Assembly (NCBI GenBank): GCA_002412925.1 | Contig: DHVZ01000012.1 | Location: 78,263 to 128,962, forward strand | Length of the DNA stretch: 50,700 nt | Origin: Anaerolineales bacterium UBA5195 | Lineage (GTDB): Bacteria; Chloroflexota; Anaerolineae; Anaerolineales; Villigracilaceae | Direction of reading: 5' to 3' | Part shown: piece by piece, positions 44,168-50,700 of the stretch | How positions within the stretch are numbered: position 1 is the stretch's first letter | Layout: each line of letters opens with the position of its first letter | Notes under the pieces: model-generated | Databases searched by the model: none | What the model saw: only the letters and a program-made list of their open reading frames with translations | Told to the model about the DNA's origin: nothing | Program-made: the position numbers and the translations under genes

Positions 44168-45094
44168 CTACCATTCTTTCGTCCAGGGTTCGCTTAAATC
44201 GTATTCGGTGAAACCGAGCGAGGCATAGAGCGCACCCGCCGCCTCGGAATAAGAACCAACCGTGCAGAGCGTCGCGCCCAGGTCACGAATACGGCGCAGT
44301 CCCTCGGCCATGAGCGCCTTACCGACGCCCTTGCGCTGGTGGTCAGGGTGTGTCCCGACCGGTTCGAAGGCGGCAGTCCGGGTGACATCGTCAAACCAGA
44401 GTGTGCAAAAAGCGGCCAAGTTGCCATTGGGGGCTACGGCCACCAGGTCCAGGTCGCGGCGGTAAAGCGGTGCGCGCTGGACGTTCCGGTACCAGGTCCA
44501 CCCCTGGTATTTTTCATCGGGTTCATCGGGGTGGAAGGCTTTCCAGGAGACCCAGCTGCGCGCCGGGTGTTCATCCAGATCGCCGAGGGCGCGCAGGGTA
44601 TAGCCTTCAGGCGTGGGAACGTCTGTAACAGGCTGGCCCATCTCGCGGCGGCGCTGGTATTCGGGATGATTGCCTTTGACGTAGCCGCGCCGTTGGAGCA
44701 AATCCCGCCTGAGAAAGTCGGTTTCGGGCGCCCAAACAGTGAGACGTTGACTCCCCCCGGCCTGCGTGGTGGCAAATTGCATTTCTGCCGCTGAGAGCAT
44801 TTCCACCTCGAGTTCTTTGCTCTGAAAATCCGGATGAACCTGCAAAAAGGCTTCGCCCGCCCCGTCGGGGTGCAGCACAGCTGCCAGGCAGCCATCGGCA
44901 GTCTCCCATAGGAAAATCGCAGCGGAGAGGTCGAAATGGAAAATATTCTCATTGACGTGCCAGCGCCAGTAATCCCAACGATAAACCGGCCAGCCAATTT
45001 CGCGGTGCTCGTTCAGGAGGAACACTTCGCGCAGGAACTGGCGGATTTTCCAATAATCGTTTTCGTGCTGGTATTTTCTCAGGGTTAGTTTCAT
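44168..45094 (-). CDS. Two-domain GNAT acetyltransferase
   Basis: 308 residues. The C-terminal GNAT domain (about 150-305) has LAAFCTLWFDDVTRTAAFEP, the acetyl-CoA loop VGTHPDHQRKGVGKALMAEG and SEAAGALYASLGF. The N-terminal half (about 1-145) resembles a second, degenerate GNAT (LAAVLHPDGAGEAFLQVHPD, LLQRRGYVKGN). The same layout is seen in the gene at 48543, suggesting paralogues. The substrate is unknown. Middle gene of an operon; 13 bases precede the CPBP start. Confidence 0.88.
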   Translation of the reverse strand: MKLTLRKYQHENDYWKIRQFLREVFLLNEHREIGWPVYRWDYWRWHVNENIFHFDLSAAIFLWETADGCLAAVLHPDGAGEAFLQVHPDFQSKELEVEMLSAAEMQFATTQAGGSQRLTVWAPETDFLRRDLLQRRGYVKGNHPEYQRRREMGQPVTDVPTPEGYTLRALGDLDEHPARSWVSWKAFHPDEPDEKYQGWTWYRNVQRAPLYRRDLDLVAVAPNGNLAAFCTLWFDDVTRTAAFEPVGTHPDHQRKGVGKALMAEGLRRIRDLGATLCTVGSYSEAAGALYASLGFTEYDLSEPWTKEW

Positions 45095-45105
45095 CGCTTT
45101 GTTTC

Positions 45106-45483
45106 CTACGAAATCGCCAATAGAATGGCTGGTAAAAGCGGTAGTTCGCGCAGTGAAAAAAGGGTATTAACCGTGCCCTGTACCTGCGCCGAGGGCAAAA
45201 GGCTGACATTGCTGCCATAAGCTTCGATTTGACCCTCGACCTGTCCAGTGACCTCCAGTCGGCTGCCAAACAGGTGTAGATTACCTGTGACCACCCCGCC
45301 CTGGGCCAGGTTGACTGTGGCGAAAATGAGCAGCACATCGCCGGAGCGGGTTTCGCCGGGCTGGATGGTGTATTCCCCGCCGATGACGATCAGCCCGGTT
45401 TTGGGGGCGACCGCCGGGGAAAACAAGCCGAGCAGTGACAGGGCAATCAGTGAAATCAGCAGGCTGGTGCGTAACATGGTCAT
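45106..45483 (-). CDS. Small exported bactofilin-like beta-helix protein
   Basis: 125 residues. Signal peptide (LRTSLLISLIALSLLGLFSP), then repeating beta strands with alternating Gly and Val (GDVLLIFATVNLAQGGVVTG, NLHLFGSRLEVTGQVEGQIE, AYGSNVSLLPSAQVQGTV), as in polymer-forming bactofilins. A hydrophobic C-terminus follows (ELPLLPAILLAIS). True bactofilins are cytoplasmic; the signal peptide makes this an exported variant. First gene of the operon with the GNAT and the CPBP protease. Confidence 0.75.
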   Translation of the reverse strand: MTMLRTSLLISLIALSLLGLFSPAVAPKTGLIVIGGEYTIQPGETRSGDVLLIFATVNLAQGGVVTGNLHLFGSRLEVTGQVEGQIEAYGSNVSLLPSAQVQGTVNTLFSLRELPLLPAILLAIS

Positions 45484-45543
45484 ACCTCGTGTTGAAGAAT
45501 ATTTTTGGAAGTGAACTTATCAACATCATAGCCCCTTCGAACC

Positions 45544-45596
45544 AAAAACTCCCCCGCCGAGGGGGGAGTTTGAGACTGGTCAAGTGGACAGGTTGG
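45544..45596 (-). terminator. Tailed terminator T4
   Basis: Minus strand: CAACCTGTCCACTTGACCAG, TCTC, then hairpin AAACTCCCCCC / GGGGGAGTTT followed by TTGG. The stem and loop (TCGG) are identical to T5 in the core. Confidence 0.85.
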
Positions 45597-45602
45597 AGCC
45601 GG

Positions 45603-46319
45603 CTACAGCATGAAATAAACACTCAGGGCAGAAAAATCCATCAGAGTATGCACCACTGCAAAGTACGGGAGCAGGCTGGGGCGGAGTTTGATCATCAGGC
45701 CAGCGTAGAGGGCAAAGGGCAGGTACATCAATCCGCGCCAGAGCAGGTAGCCACCATCGACGATGAAAGGCAGGAAGCAGTGCTGTAAACCGAGAAAAAG
45801 CGCGGCGACCAAATAGGCCAGCCAACCAGATTTACCGTTGAACAGGCGCGGCATAGCGTAACCAAAGTAAGTGGGCAGTTCTGCCAGGCCAATGGTCAGC
45901 GGAAAGAGAATTCCGACCATCAGCGCCCAGGTGGGAATGGGGCGAAAAAGCAGATTGACGGGAATCAGCGGGTCGCCAAAGATGGCTGTACCCAAGATAT
46001 TCATCGGCGCGGCAGCAATCGGAAGGCCAATCACGCTTGAGCCGAAGAACCAGAGCAGGTCGGTTTTGACGGTTGTACGTGAGAAGCGCAAGATATCCAG
46101 GTAGTGTTTGCCTTCGGCGCGAAAAGCCCGCACCAGCAGGGCAATCGAGGCCAGGTTAGCCAAAATCGGAAAGAAAATCCACCAGCGGGCAGATTCTTCC
46201 CAGGCGGCATTGGTTCCGATCAGGGCCAGGAAGAAGGCGATGAGTCCCTGGACGACGATAAATAAAACCGAGCGAGAGATCAACATCAGCCAGGGTAGAG
46301 TAGTTTTGTTCATTGCCAT
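45603..46319 (-). CDS. Divergent CPBP-like membrane protein
   Basis: 238 residues, about seven helices. A weak CPBP pattern is present: TIGLAELPTYFGYAMPRL in place of EExxxR, LGLQHCFLPFIVDG with a His, and VVHTLMDFSALS with His and Asp. The first Glu pair is incomplete, so protease activity is doubtful. ATG start in the four-base gap after the SRPBCC-like gene. Last gene of a four-gene operon ending at T4. Confidence 0.75.
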   Translation of the reverse strand: MAMNKTTLPWLMLISRSVLFIVVQGLIAFFLALIGTNAAWEESARWWIFFPILANLASIALLVRAFRAEGKHYLDILRFSRTTVKTDLLWFFGSSVIGLPIAAAPMNILGTAIFGDPLIPVNLLFRPIPTWALMVGILFPLTIGLAELPTYFGYAMPRLFNGKSGWLAYLVAALFLGLQHCFLPFIVDGGYLLWRGLMYLPFALYAGLMIKLRPSLLPYFAVVHTLMDFSALSVYFML

Positions 46320-46322
46320 GTC

Positions 46323-46952
46323 TTATTCTCCTTGCGCCAATTTTTCGGCGCGGTCTTTGATCCCAAGCAGCATTCCGCGTTCCATGATGAAGACGCCAGG
46401 GTGGATAATATCCCAGAGACCACCGACCATCATGGTGCGGGTGCGTTGAATCAGGCGGGAGGAACCATCGGGCTGCGGCACAATCACCAACTGCCATAAG
46501 TCCACCCATTGGTTGTTTTCTTTATGTCCGAGCACAACCGCCTGGTTGGGAACGAGAAGGGCCACTTCATAGGGCGGCGGCCCGGAGCCTTCAGGGCACA
46601 TCCGCATCGGATCGCCCACCTGCAAAGCCTGCCATTCCTCGTGAATCCGGTCAGCGTTGACCTGGGGACAGGCAATCATGGTTTCCAGGGCGGTGTAGCT
46701 GTACATGCCGCCTTTATCCGCACCCAGCTGCACCAGCCAGGGATAGATTTGTTCGGGGTTGGCCTGGATGGTGACTGCGCGGTTGACAAACCAGGCCGGG
46801 GCCGGGACGAGTTCGTCGCCGGCGAAAGCGGCCTGGATTTCGGTCTCGGTTGCACCCCAGCGATCCATCCACGGAGTGAGCAGGCTGACAGCGATCACGA
46901 AAATCACGGCCAACCCAACGAGAACAGCGAGAATTTTTAGGAATTTTTTCAT
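46323..46952 (-). CDS. Membrane-anchored SRPBCC-like protein
   Basis: 209 residues. N-terminal anchor helix (KILAVLVGLAVIFVIAVSLL), then a soluble domain of the START/SRPBCC type: RAVTIQANPEQIYPWLVQLG, KGGMYSYTALE and LIQRTRTMMVGGLWD. A paralogue is encoded at 49507, with the shared pattern NPEQIYPWLVQ/TPEQIWPWLVQ and the WGA start motif. SRPBCC domains bind hydrophobic ligands. The ATG MKKFLKIL is chosen over an earlier frame that overlaps the nitrilase gene. Part of the 48319-45603 operon. Confidence 0.8.
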   Translation of the reverse strand: MKKFLKILAVLVGLAVIFVIAVSLLTPWMDRWGATETEIQAAFAGDELVPAPAWFVNRAVTIQANPEQIYPWLVQLGADKGGMYSYTALETMIACPQVNADRIHEEWQALQVGDPMRMCPEGSGPPPYEVALLVPNQAVVLGHKENNQWVDLWQLVIVPQPDGSSRLIQRTRTMMVGGLWDIIHPGVFIMERGMLLGIKDRAEKLAQGE

Positions 46953-46963
46953 GGTAGTGCTCC

Positions 46964-47917
46964 TTATTTCACGAATGCTGAGGCTTTCTCTTTGCGTAGT
47001 TTGCTGAAGGTATATGACAGACTGCCGCGCCACTCCATCAGGCGGATAATTTCGCGTCCGGGTGAGCCGGGATAAATGTAGCGGCTGTATTTTGGAGGCT
47101 GGGTCTGTTTTTTGAGGGCTGGGTCGAGCGAAACCGTTCCGACCAGCACGGATTCCTCATCGCCGAGTTCGCCGCGCAGGGTGCCATCGGCATTCAGCAG
47201 CACGGAGCGGCCAGAGAAGCGGAAGTCCTTTGGGATGCCGAGCGTGGTATCGGGTACAGGCGAATCCCACGCGCCACTTTTGTTGCACATCAGCACCGGG
47301 ACGCCAAACCATTCGTTGTACAGGCGGGCGACCAACCCCGGACGGCTGTTCAGGCGGTCAATGTCCTCCTGGGAGGTCAGTTTGGTCGGTTGGGTGGGGG
47401 TGCAGTAGGAGTGCGGCATTAGCATCAGGTCAATCTTGCTCTGCATCATGGTGCTGGCGAGTTCGTGGGTGTGATTATCGAAGCAGATGCCCACGCCGAT
47501 GCGGCCCAGGTCGGTATCGAGGTAGGGATTGCCGCGTTCACCCTTGAAAAAATAGGCTTCCCACATCGAGGGGTTGCGCTTGCGCACTGCCCCGACGATT
47601 TTGCCGGAAGGCTCGGCCAGGGCAAAGGTGTTGAGAAAATGTCCATTCCTGGCTTCGAGGAAACTCGTGCCGAGGTAAATTCCCAGCCTGCGGGCGGTTT
47701 CCGAGAGCCAGCGGGTGGTGGGGCCGTTGAACGGTTCGGCGGAATCCCATAGGGCGGAAGTCAGCAGATAGCCCTGGGGCATGAATTCGGGGAACAAAAC
47801 CAGTTGCGCGCCCTGGGCTTGGGCCTGTTCGGCCATTGTCGTGGCACGGGCCAGATTTTCCTGCACTTTGCCATCCTGACAGGTAATTTGCGCGGCGGCG
47901 AGAGAGAGTGTTTTCAT
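46964..47917 (-). CDS. Carbon-nitrogen hydrolase (nitrilase superfamily)
   Basis: 317 residues. The catalytic triad is visible: Glu44 in VLFPEFMPQG, Lys113 in VRKRNPSMWE, and Cys145 in VGICFDNHTHE; Glu120 is the supporting acid. The fold matches amidohydrolases of the omega-amidase/carbamoylase type, cytoplasmic. The specificity is unknown. Its C-terminus (GREIIRLMEWRGSLSYTFSK) is longer than in omega-amidase. Second gene of the operon that begins with a small membrane protein at 48319. Confidence 0.92.
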   Translation of the reverse strand: MKTLSLAAAQITCQDGKVQENLARATTMAEQAQAQGAQLVLFPEFMPQGYLLTSALWDSAEPFNGPTTRWLSETARRLGIYLGTSFLEARNGHFLNTFALAEPSGKIVGAVRKRNPSMWEAYFFKGERGNPYLDTDLGRIGVGICFDNHTHELASTMMQSKIDLMLMPHSYCTPTQPTKLTSQEDIDRLNSRPGLVARLYNEWFGVPVLMCNKSGAWDSPVPDTTLGIPKDFRFSGRSVLLNADGTLRGELGDEESVLVGTVSLDPALKKQTQPPKYSRYIYPGSPGREIIRLMEWRGSLSYTFSKLRKEKASAFVK

Positions 47918-47941
47918 GGTTGCTCCTTCCTTATTGAAGTT

Positions 47942-48319
47942 TCAGGCCAGGTTTGTTTTGCGCCTGGCAAAGATTCCGGGCAGGTAAAGCAGCGTCACCA
48001 GCAAGCAAGCGCCAAGAATCAGGGGCGAAACCTTGGGGGTGAGCAGGATTTCTGAAACAGCACGAGCGGCATAGAAAAGGGCGGTGAAAACCAGCGTGGT
48101 TTTACCGAGCCGGGTTTCCAGCAGGTCGTTCGCGCAGATTAGCGAAGCGCAGGTGAAAAGCGCCAACATCAACAGGCTGCCGATGTTTAGCTCTTGCATC
48201 AGGGCCTGCTGGGTGGGCGGGAGACTGGTCAATCGCTGGATTTGCCAGCCGATGAAAAGGTGGAATATGGTGAAAAAGCCATTGAACAGACCACCAACGA
48301 AAAGCAGTTTTTTGTTCAT
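47942..48319 (-). CDS. Small four-helix membrane protein
   Basis: 125 residues. Four helices: LLFVGGLFNGFFTIFHLFIG, NIGSLLMLALFTCASLICAN, TTLVFTALFYAARAVSEILL and ILGACLLVTLLYLPGIF. The first and second loops carry a few charged residues only. The family was not recognised. First gene of the operon with the nitrilase, the SRPBCC-like and the CPBP-like proteins. The ATG has AGGAGAATT upstream. Confidence 0.75.
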   Translation of the reverse strand: MNKKLLFVGGLFNGFFTIFHLFIGWQIQRLTSLPPTQQALMQELNIGSLLMLALFTCASLICANDLLETRLGKTTLVFTALFYAARAVSEILLTPKVSPLILGACLLVTLLYLPGIFARRKTNLA

Positions 48320-48490
48320 AATTCTCCTGCGCGGTCACGGGCGCACTCGGATAAAAAAGATCATCGCAAACATAGGCAAATTATTCGGCGGATAAAAAAT
48401 AAGTGCTTTGCCGGAGGGCTGACTTGCCCGGAGCCAGTCCCCGGCGCAAAGGAGGAGAGAAATCACTCTGCATAGTATAGACAGACCAAA

Positions 48491-48542
48491 AGAAAGACTC
48501 CCCCGCCGAGGGGGGAGTCTTGAACTGGTCAGGTGGACAGGT
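48491..48542 (-). terminator. Tailed terminator T5
   Basis: Minus strand: immediately after the GNAT stop, ACCTGTCCACCTGACCAGT, TCA, then hairpin AGACTCCCCCC / GGGGGAGTCT followed by TTCTTTTGG. The tail is closest to the consensus. Confidence 0.88.
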
Positions 48543-49490
48543 TTACGAGTGTTCCTGTTTCATCTCGTAAACGAACGATTTGACCTCATCCACAGCGCCT
48601 AAAGAACCATAGAGCGCCATGGCTGCCTGGCTGTAACCGGTGATGTAAGCATTTGCAAGCCCGAGGTCTTTCAGCCTGCACAGGCATTCCTGGATCACAG
48701 CGCGGGCGAAACCACGCTGGCGGAAATCGCTGTGCGTACAGACCCGTTCGATCTCTGCCTCCAGGCCGTGCGCATTGATCAGGGCCTCGCAACCGGCGAC
48801 AAAGCGCCCATCTTCCGCCATGACACACAGGTCCGTTTGTGGATGATAGCTGGGGCCTGCGTGGCTGTGGTTGTAAAACCAGAGGCGGTTTTCCATCTCT
48901 TCTGCCGTGAGCGTGTTCTTTTTCTGGAAAGCATTGGCGCGCAGAAGTCCCTGGGCGCGGTAATCGGGCCGGGATTGCATGTCCACGATCACAAACCCCG
49001 GTTCGAGCGGGAAGCGGGGAGCCAGTTCGCCGGTCAGGTCGAAGCGGCGGGTGAAAAATTCAGATTCGACATAAAACCCATAGCGTTCCAATCCTTTCGC
49101 TTCCAAAGCCTGGTATGTGGTTATCTCGGTTGAAAAACTGGAGCCAAACTTTGCCGGTCGCGCCTGCCAGGTTTCCAAGACCCATTGCAGCATTTCTTCG
49201 AACAGGAAACGATAGCCCGGCAGGGTCAGAATTTGGAAACCAGCGTCACCCCCTTCTGAAATGGCAAACCCGGCCAATTCTCCAAAGGCATCGAACCACA
49301 GGTGCGCATTTTCGTTACAAAATGCCGCGTAAGCGCGTTTGTGTTCAAACAGGGAGTATTTCCAATCTACCAGCCTCCCCAGACACCAGGTAGTATGAGT
49401 CCGTCTGGCGAGGGACGGGGGCGCAAAAAACCGGGCGAGGCGATTGAAATCGCCAATTTCTTCAGCGTAATTTCGATGGGTTGTTTTCAT
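48543..49490 (-). CDS. Two-domain GNAT acetyltransferase (paralogue)
   Basis: 315 residues from MKTTHRNYAEE. The N-terminal half (about 20-145) is a degenerate GNAT-like domain (WFDAFGELAGFAISEGGDAG). The C-terminal half has CVMAEDGRFVAGCEALINAH, the acetyl-CoA loop CTHSDFRQRGFARAVIQECL and YSQAAMALYGSLGA. Same size and layout as the gene at 44168. The substrate is unknown. It lies 16 bases downstream of the SRPBCC-like gene, so the two are probably co-transcribed and end at T5. Confidence 0.88.
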   Translation of the reverse strand: MKTTHRNYAEEIGDFNRLARFFAPPSLARRTHTTWCLGRLVDWKYSLFEHKRAYAAFCNENAHLWFDAFGELAGFAISEGGDAGFQILTLPGYRFLFEEMLQWVLETWQARPAKFGSSFSTEITTYQALEAKGLERYGFYVESEFFTRRFDLTGELAPRFPLEPGFVIVDMQSRPDYRAQGLLRANAFQKKNTLTAEEMENRLWFYNHSHAGPSYHPQTDLCVMAEDGRFVAGCEALINAHGLEAEIERVCTHSDFRQRGFARAVIQECLCRLKDLGLANAYITGYSQAAMALYGSLGAVDEVKSFVYEMKQEHS

Positions 49491-49506
49491 AGTTACACAG
49501 GATTTT

Positions 49507-50349
49507 TTATTTCTGTTTCCAGACCAGCCCAGCAAACAGGCCGACGACCAGTGCGCCGCGCAGCCATAAGGGCAGGAACAGGAAGGTGATCAGCAGGAGT
49601 ACAACCAATCCAACCACGAAAACAGCCAGAGGTCGCTGCCACGCGGGACGGGCGAGAAACTGCCAACCTGCCAACAAGCTGGCAACCAGGGCAGCCAGCC
49701 ACAGGCCGATTTCAGAGACCGTGACCAGCCCGGAAGCCGGGCGGCCTTCGGCGCGGGCTTTGAGCGACTCCAGCATTTTCAATTCCATGACTACATCCGG
49801 GATTTCCAGGGCAACTACTGCCGCCGGAGGCATAAAAGCCGGGTCAAAACTCTCGCGCACCACCAGTCGGGTGCGGTTTGCGCCTTCAGGGAACAAGCCG
49901 AACACAAAAGTCCAAACTGGTTGACCAGTCTCGTCGGTGGCCTGCCAGCCAAACCACTGGTAGGGTTCGATCACATGCACTTGGCTGGGGCAAAAGCTGC
50001 CCGACATGCAAATCGGTGTGCCGACCTGGGTATCCTGGTATTCGGGCAAGATGTGGTCGGCGGTATGGATGTCGAAACCGAGCAGGTTTTCCAGCCAATC
50101 GTAACTGTACCAACCGCCGCGCCCCTGCCCAAACTGCACCAGCCAGGGCCAGATTTGTTCGGGCGTGGCTTCAATGAGAATGGCGCGCGTCCAGCGGGAG
50201 CCGCTCAGGTCGCCCGGCATGGGACGCTGTAAATCTGCATCGCTGGCGCCCCAGCGCAGGTGGAACGGACGCAGCGCGATGTATCCCACGCTCAGGACAA
50301 CCAGAGCAATCCCGATTCCGGCAAAAAGACGTTTGAGTTTTGGGTTCAT
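49507..50349 (-). CDS. Membrane-anchored SRPBCC-like protein (longer paralogue)
   Basis: 280 residues. N-terminal helix (FAGIGIALVVLSVGYIALRP), soluble SRPBCC-like domain with RAILIEATPEQIWPWLVQFG, GGWYSYDWLENLLG and NRTRLVVRESFDPAF. It then has three further membrane helices at the C-terminus (EIGLWLAALVASLLAGWQFL, LAVFVVGLVVLLLITFLFLP, GALVVGLFAGLVW) that the copy at 46323 lacks. Start MNPKLKRLF preferred; AAAGGAAATTCACC precedes it. Its gene leads a two-gene unit with the GNAT at 48543. Confidence 0.82.
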   Translation of the reverse strand: MNPKLKRLFAGIGIALVVLSVGYIALRPFHLRWGASDADLQRPMPGDLSGSRWTRAILIEATPEQIWPWLVQFGQGRGGWYSYDWLENLLGFDIHTADHILPEYQDTQVGTPICMSGSFCPSQVHVIEPYQWFGWQATDETGQPVWTFVFGLFPEGANRTRLVVRESFDPAFMPPAAVVALEIPDVVMELKMLESLKARAEGRPASGLVTVSEIGLWLAALVASLLAGWQFLARPAWQRPLAVFVVGLVVLLLITFLFLPLWLRGALVVGLFAGLVWKQK

Positions 50350-50419
50350 GGTGAATTTCCTTTCAGAATGTAACGCGGGCATCTTGATGATTTTCCAGCG
50401 CTGATGATACCCTTGGTTA

Positions 50420-50472
50420 AACAGCAACTCCCCGGCCGAGTGGGGAGTTGGGGACTGGCCAGGTGGACAGGT
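50420..50472 (-). terminator. Tailed terminator T6
   Basis: Minus strand: ACCTGTCCACCTGGCCAGT, CCC, then hairpin CAACTCCCC / GGGGAGTTG with a TCGGC loop, followed by CTGTTTAA. It lies 14 bases past the stop of the gene cut by the right edge. Confidence 0.82.
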
Positions 50473-50486
50473 CAGGCTCGGGAGGT

Positions 50487-50700
50487 TTATCCTGATTTCT
50501 GCACGACCCAGATGATGAAAACATCCTCGCCAACAAAACATTTTTGTAGTTTCAGCCGGGTCAGCGCGGATTGTTGGAGCAAGGCTTCGATGTAATCTGG
50601 AGAATGGGAAAATATCTCGAAATCTCCCGCCTGATGGCGGGTATACGGCTCTTCTTGCGGAACGGCAGTTGGGAATTGCATAATCTTGTGCAAATCGGCC
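50487..50700 (-). CDS. C-terminal fragment, possibly a class I methyltransferase (cut by window edge)
   Basis: The frame stays open to the right edge, so only about the last 71 residues are visible. AGDFEIFSHSPDYIEALLQQ, LTRLKLQKCFVGEDVFI and IWVVQKSG resemble the last helix and beta-hairpin of SAM-dependent methyltransferases, but no SAM motif is in view. The call is tentative. An internal ATG at 50693 is not the real start. Confidence 0.5.
   Translation of the reverse strand, partial: ADLHKIMQFPTAVPQEEPYTRHQAGDFEIFSHSPDYIEALLQQSALTRLKLQKCFVGEDVFIIWVVQKSG

Noticed and set aside
34108..50472. Tailed terminators as integron attC sites of gene cassettes
   Set aside because: They occur after operons, not after each gene, lack the attC core GTTRRRY/RYYYAAC pairing, and show a typical terminator hairpin with T-rich ends in several copies.

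Overview
The window looks like a chromosomal segment of a Chloroflexota bacterium of the Anaerolineae type. This is an inference from gene content and protein character: a RecG with an extra N-terminal domain, very large multi-PAS kinases, many small multi-membrane proteins, GT87- and PIG-V-like glycosyltransferases, and many short dispersed intergenic repeats. No rRNA, CRISPR array, prophage or replication origin was seen. The only complete mobile element is one insertion sequence.

Layout. (1) 1-4.8 kb, minus strand: a signalling cluster with a CheB-CheR-PAS fusion, a stand-alone PAS protein and a decayed PAS/receiver/HD-GYP gene. Each 3' end abuts a different dispersed repeat. (2) 5.1-5.8 kb: two truncated, unrelated transposase genes butted together. 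(3) 6.3-11 kb, plus strand: four co-directional genes of unknown function encoding a membrane protein, a signal-anchored protein with a Q/R/E-rich coiled coil, a zinc-ribbon protein, and a zinc-ribbon/membrane/jelly-roll-like protein. (4) 11.2-24.1 kb: housekeeping genes recG, coaD, a b-subunit-like coiled-coil gene, purA and infC-rpmI-rplT on plus. On minus are a GT87-like enzyme, AMP nucleosidase, a methyltransferase, a LysM protein, a DegV pair and an ECF sigma factor. (5) 24.2-31.7 kb, minus: radA, a PIG-V-like transferase, dusB, msrA and clpC. (6) 32.0-33.8 kb: tRNA-Gly(TCC), a CAT-anticodon tRNA (probably Ile2) and an intact IS of about 1.48 kb. (7) 34.1-42.2 kb, minus: a receiver lacking its phospho-acceptor Asp, with a DGHHR (ParB/sulfiredoxin-like) protein, a 45-residue peptide and a frameshifted membrane protein; then a sugar-binding lipoprotein / five-PAS histidine kinase / NarL-type regulator operon. 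(8) 42.3-50.7 kb, minus: operons of small membrane proteins, CPBP proteases, two-domain GNAT acetyltransferases, a nitrilase-family hydrolase and two paralogous membrane-anchored SRPBCC-like proteins.

The most unusual features are non-coding. Six terminators between 34 and 50.5 kb share a near-identical 19-nt tail between the stop codon and the hairpin. A MITE-like family with GGTCTCCAGGATTT and GATTCCCAAAGGGCC ends recurs through the first 27 kb, and one copy lies against the truncated end of the HD-GYP gene. A perfect 52-bp palindrome is built from a piece of that family. infC appears to start at ATA.

No defence, secretion or biosynthetic system of a known type is present. The best candidates for undescribed systems are the 6.3-11 kb cluster, the pseudo-receiver/DGHHR operon, and the binding-protein/kinase/regulator operon that lacks ABC permeases.
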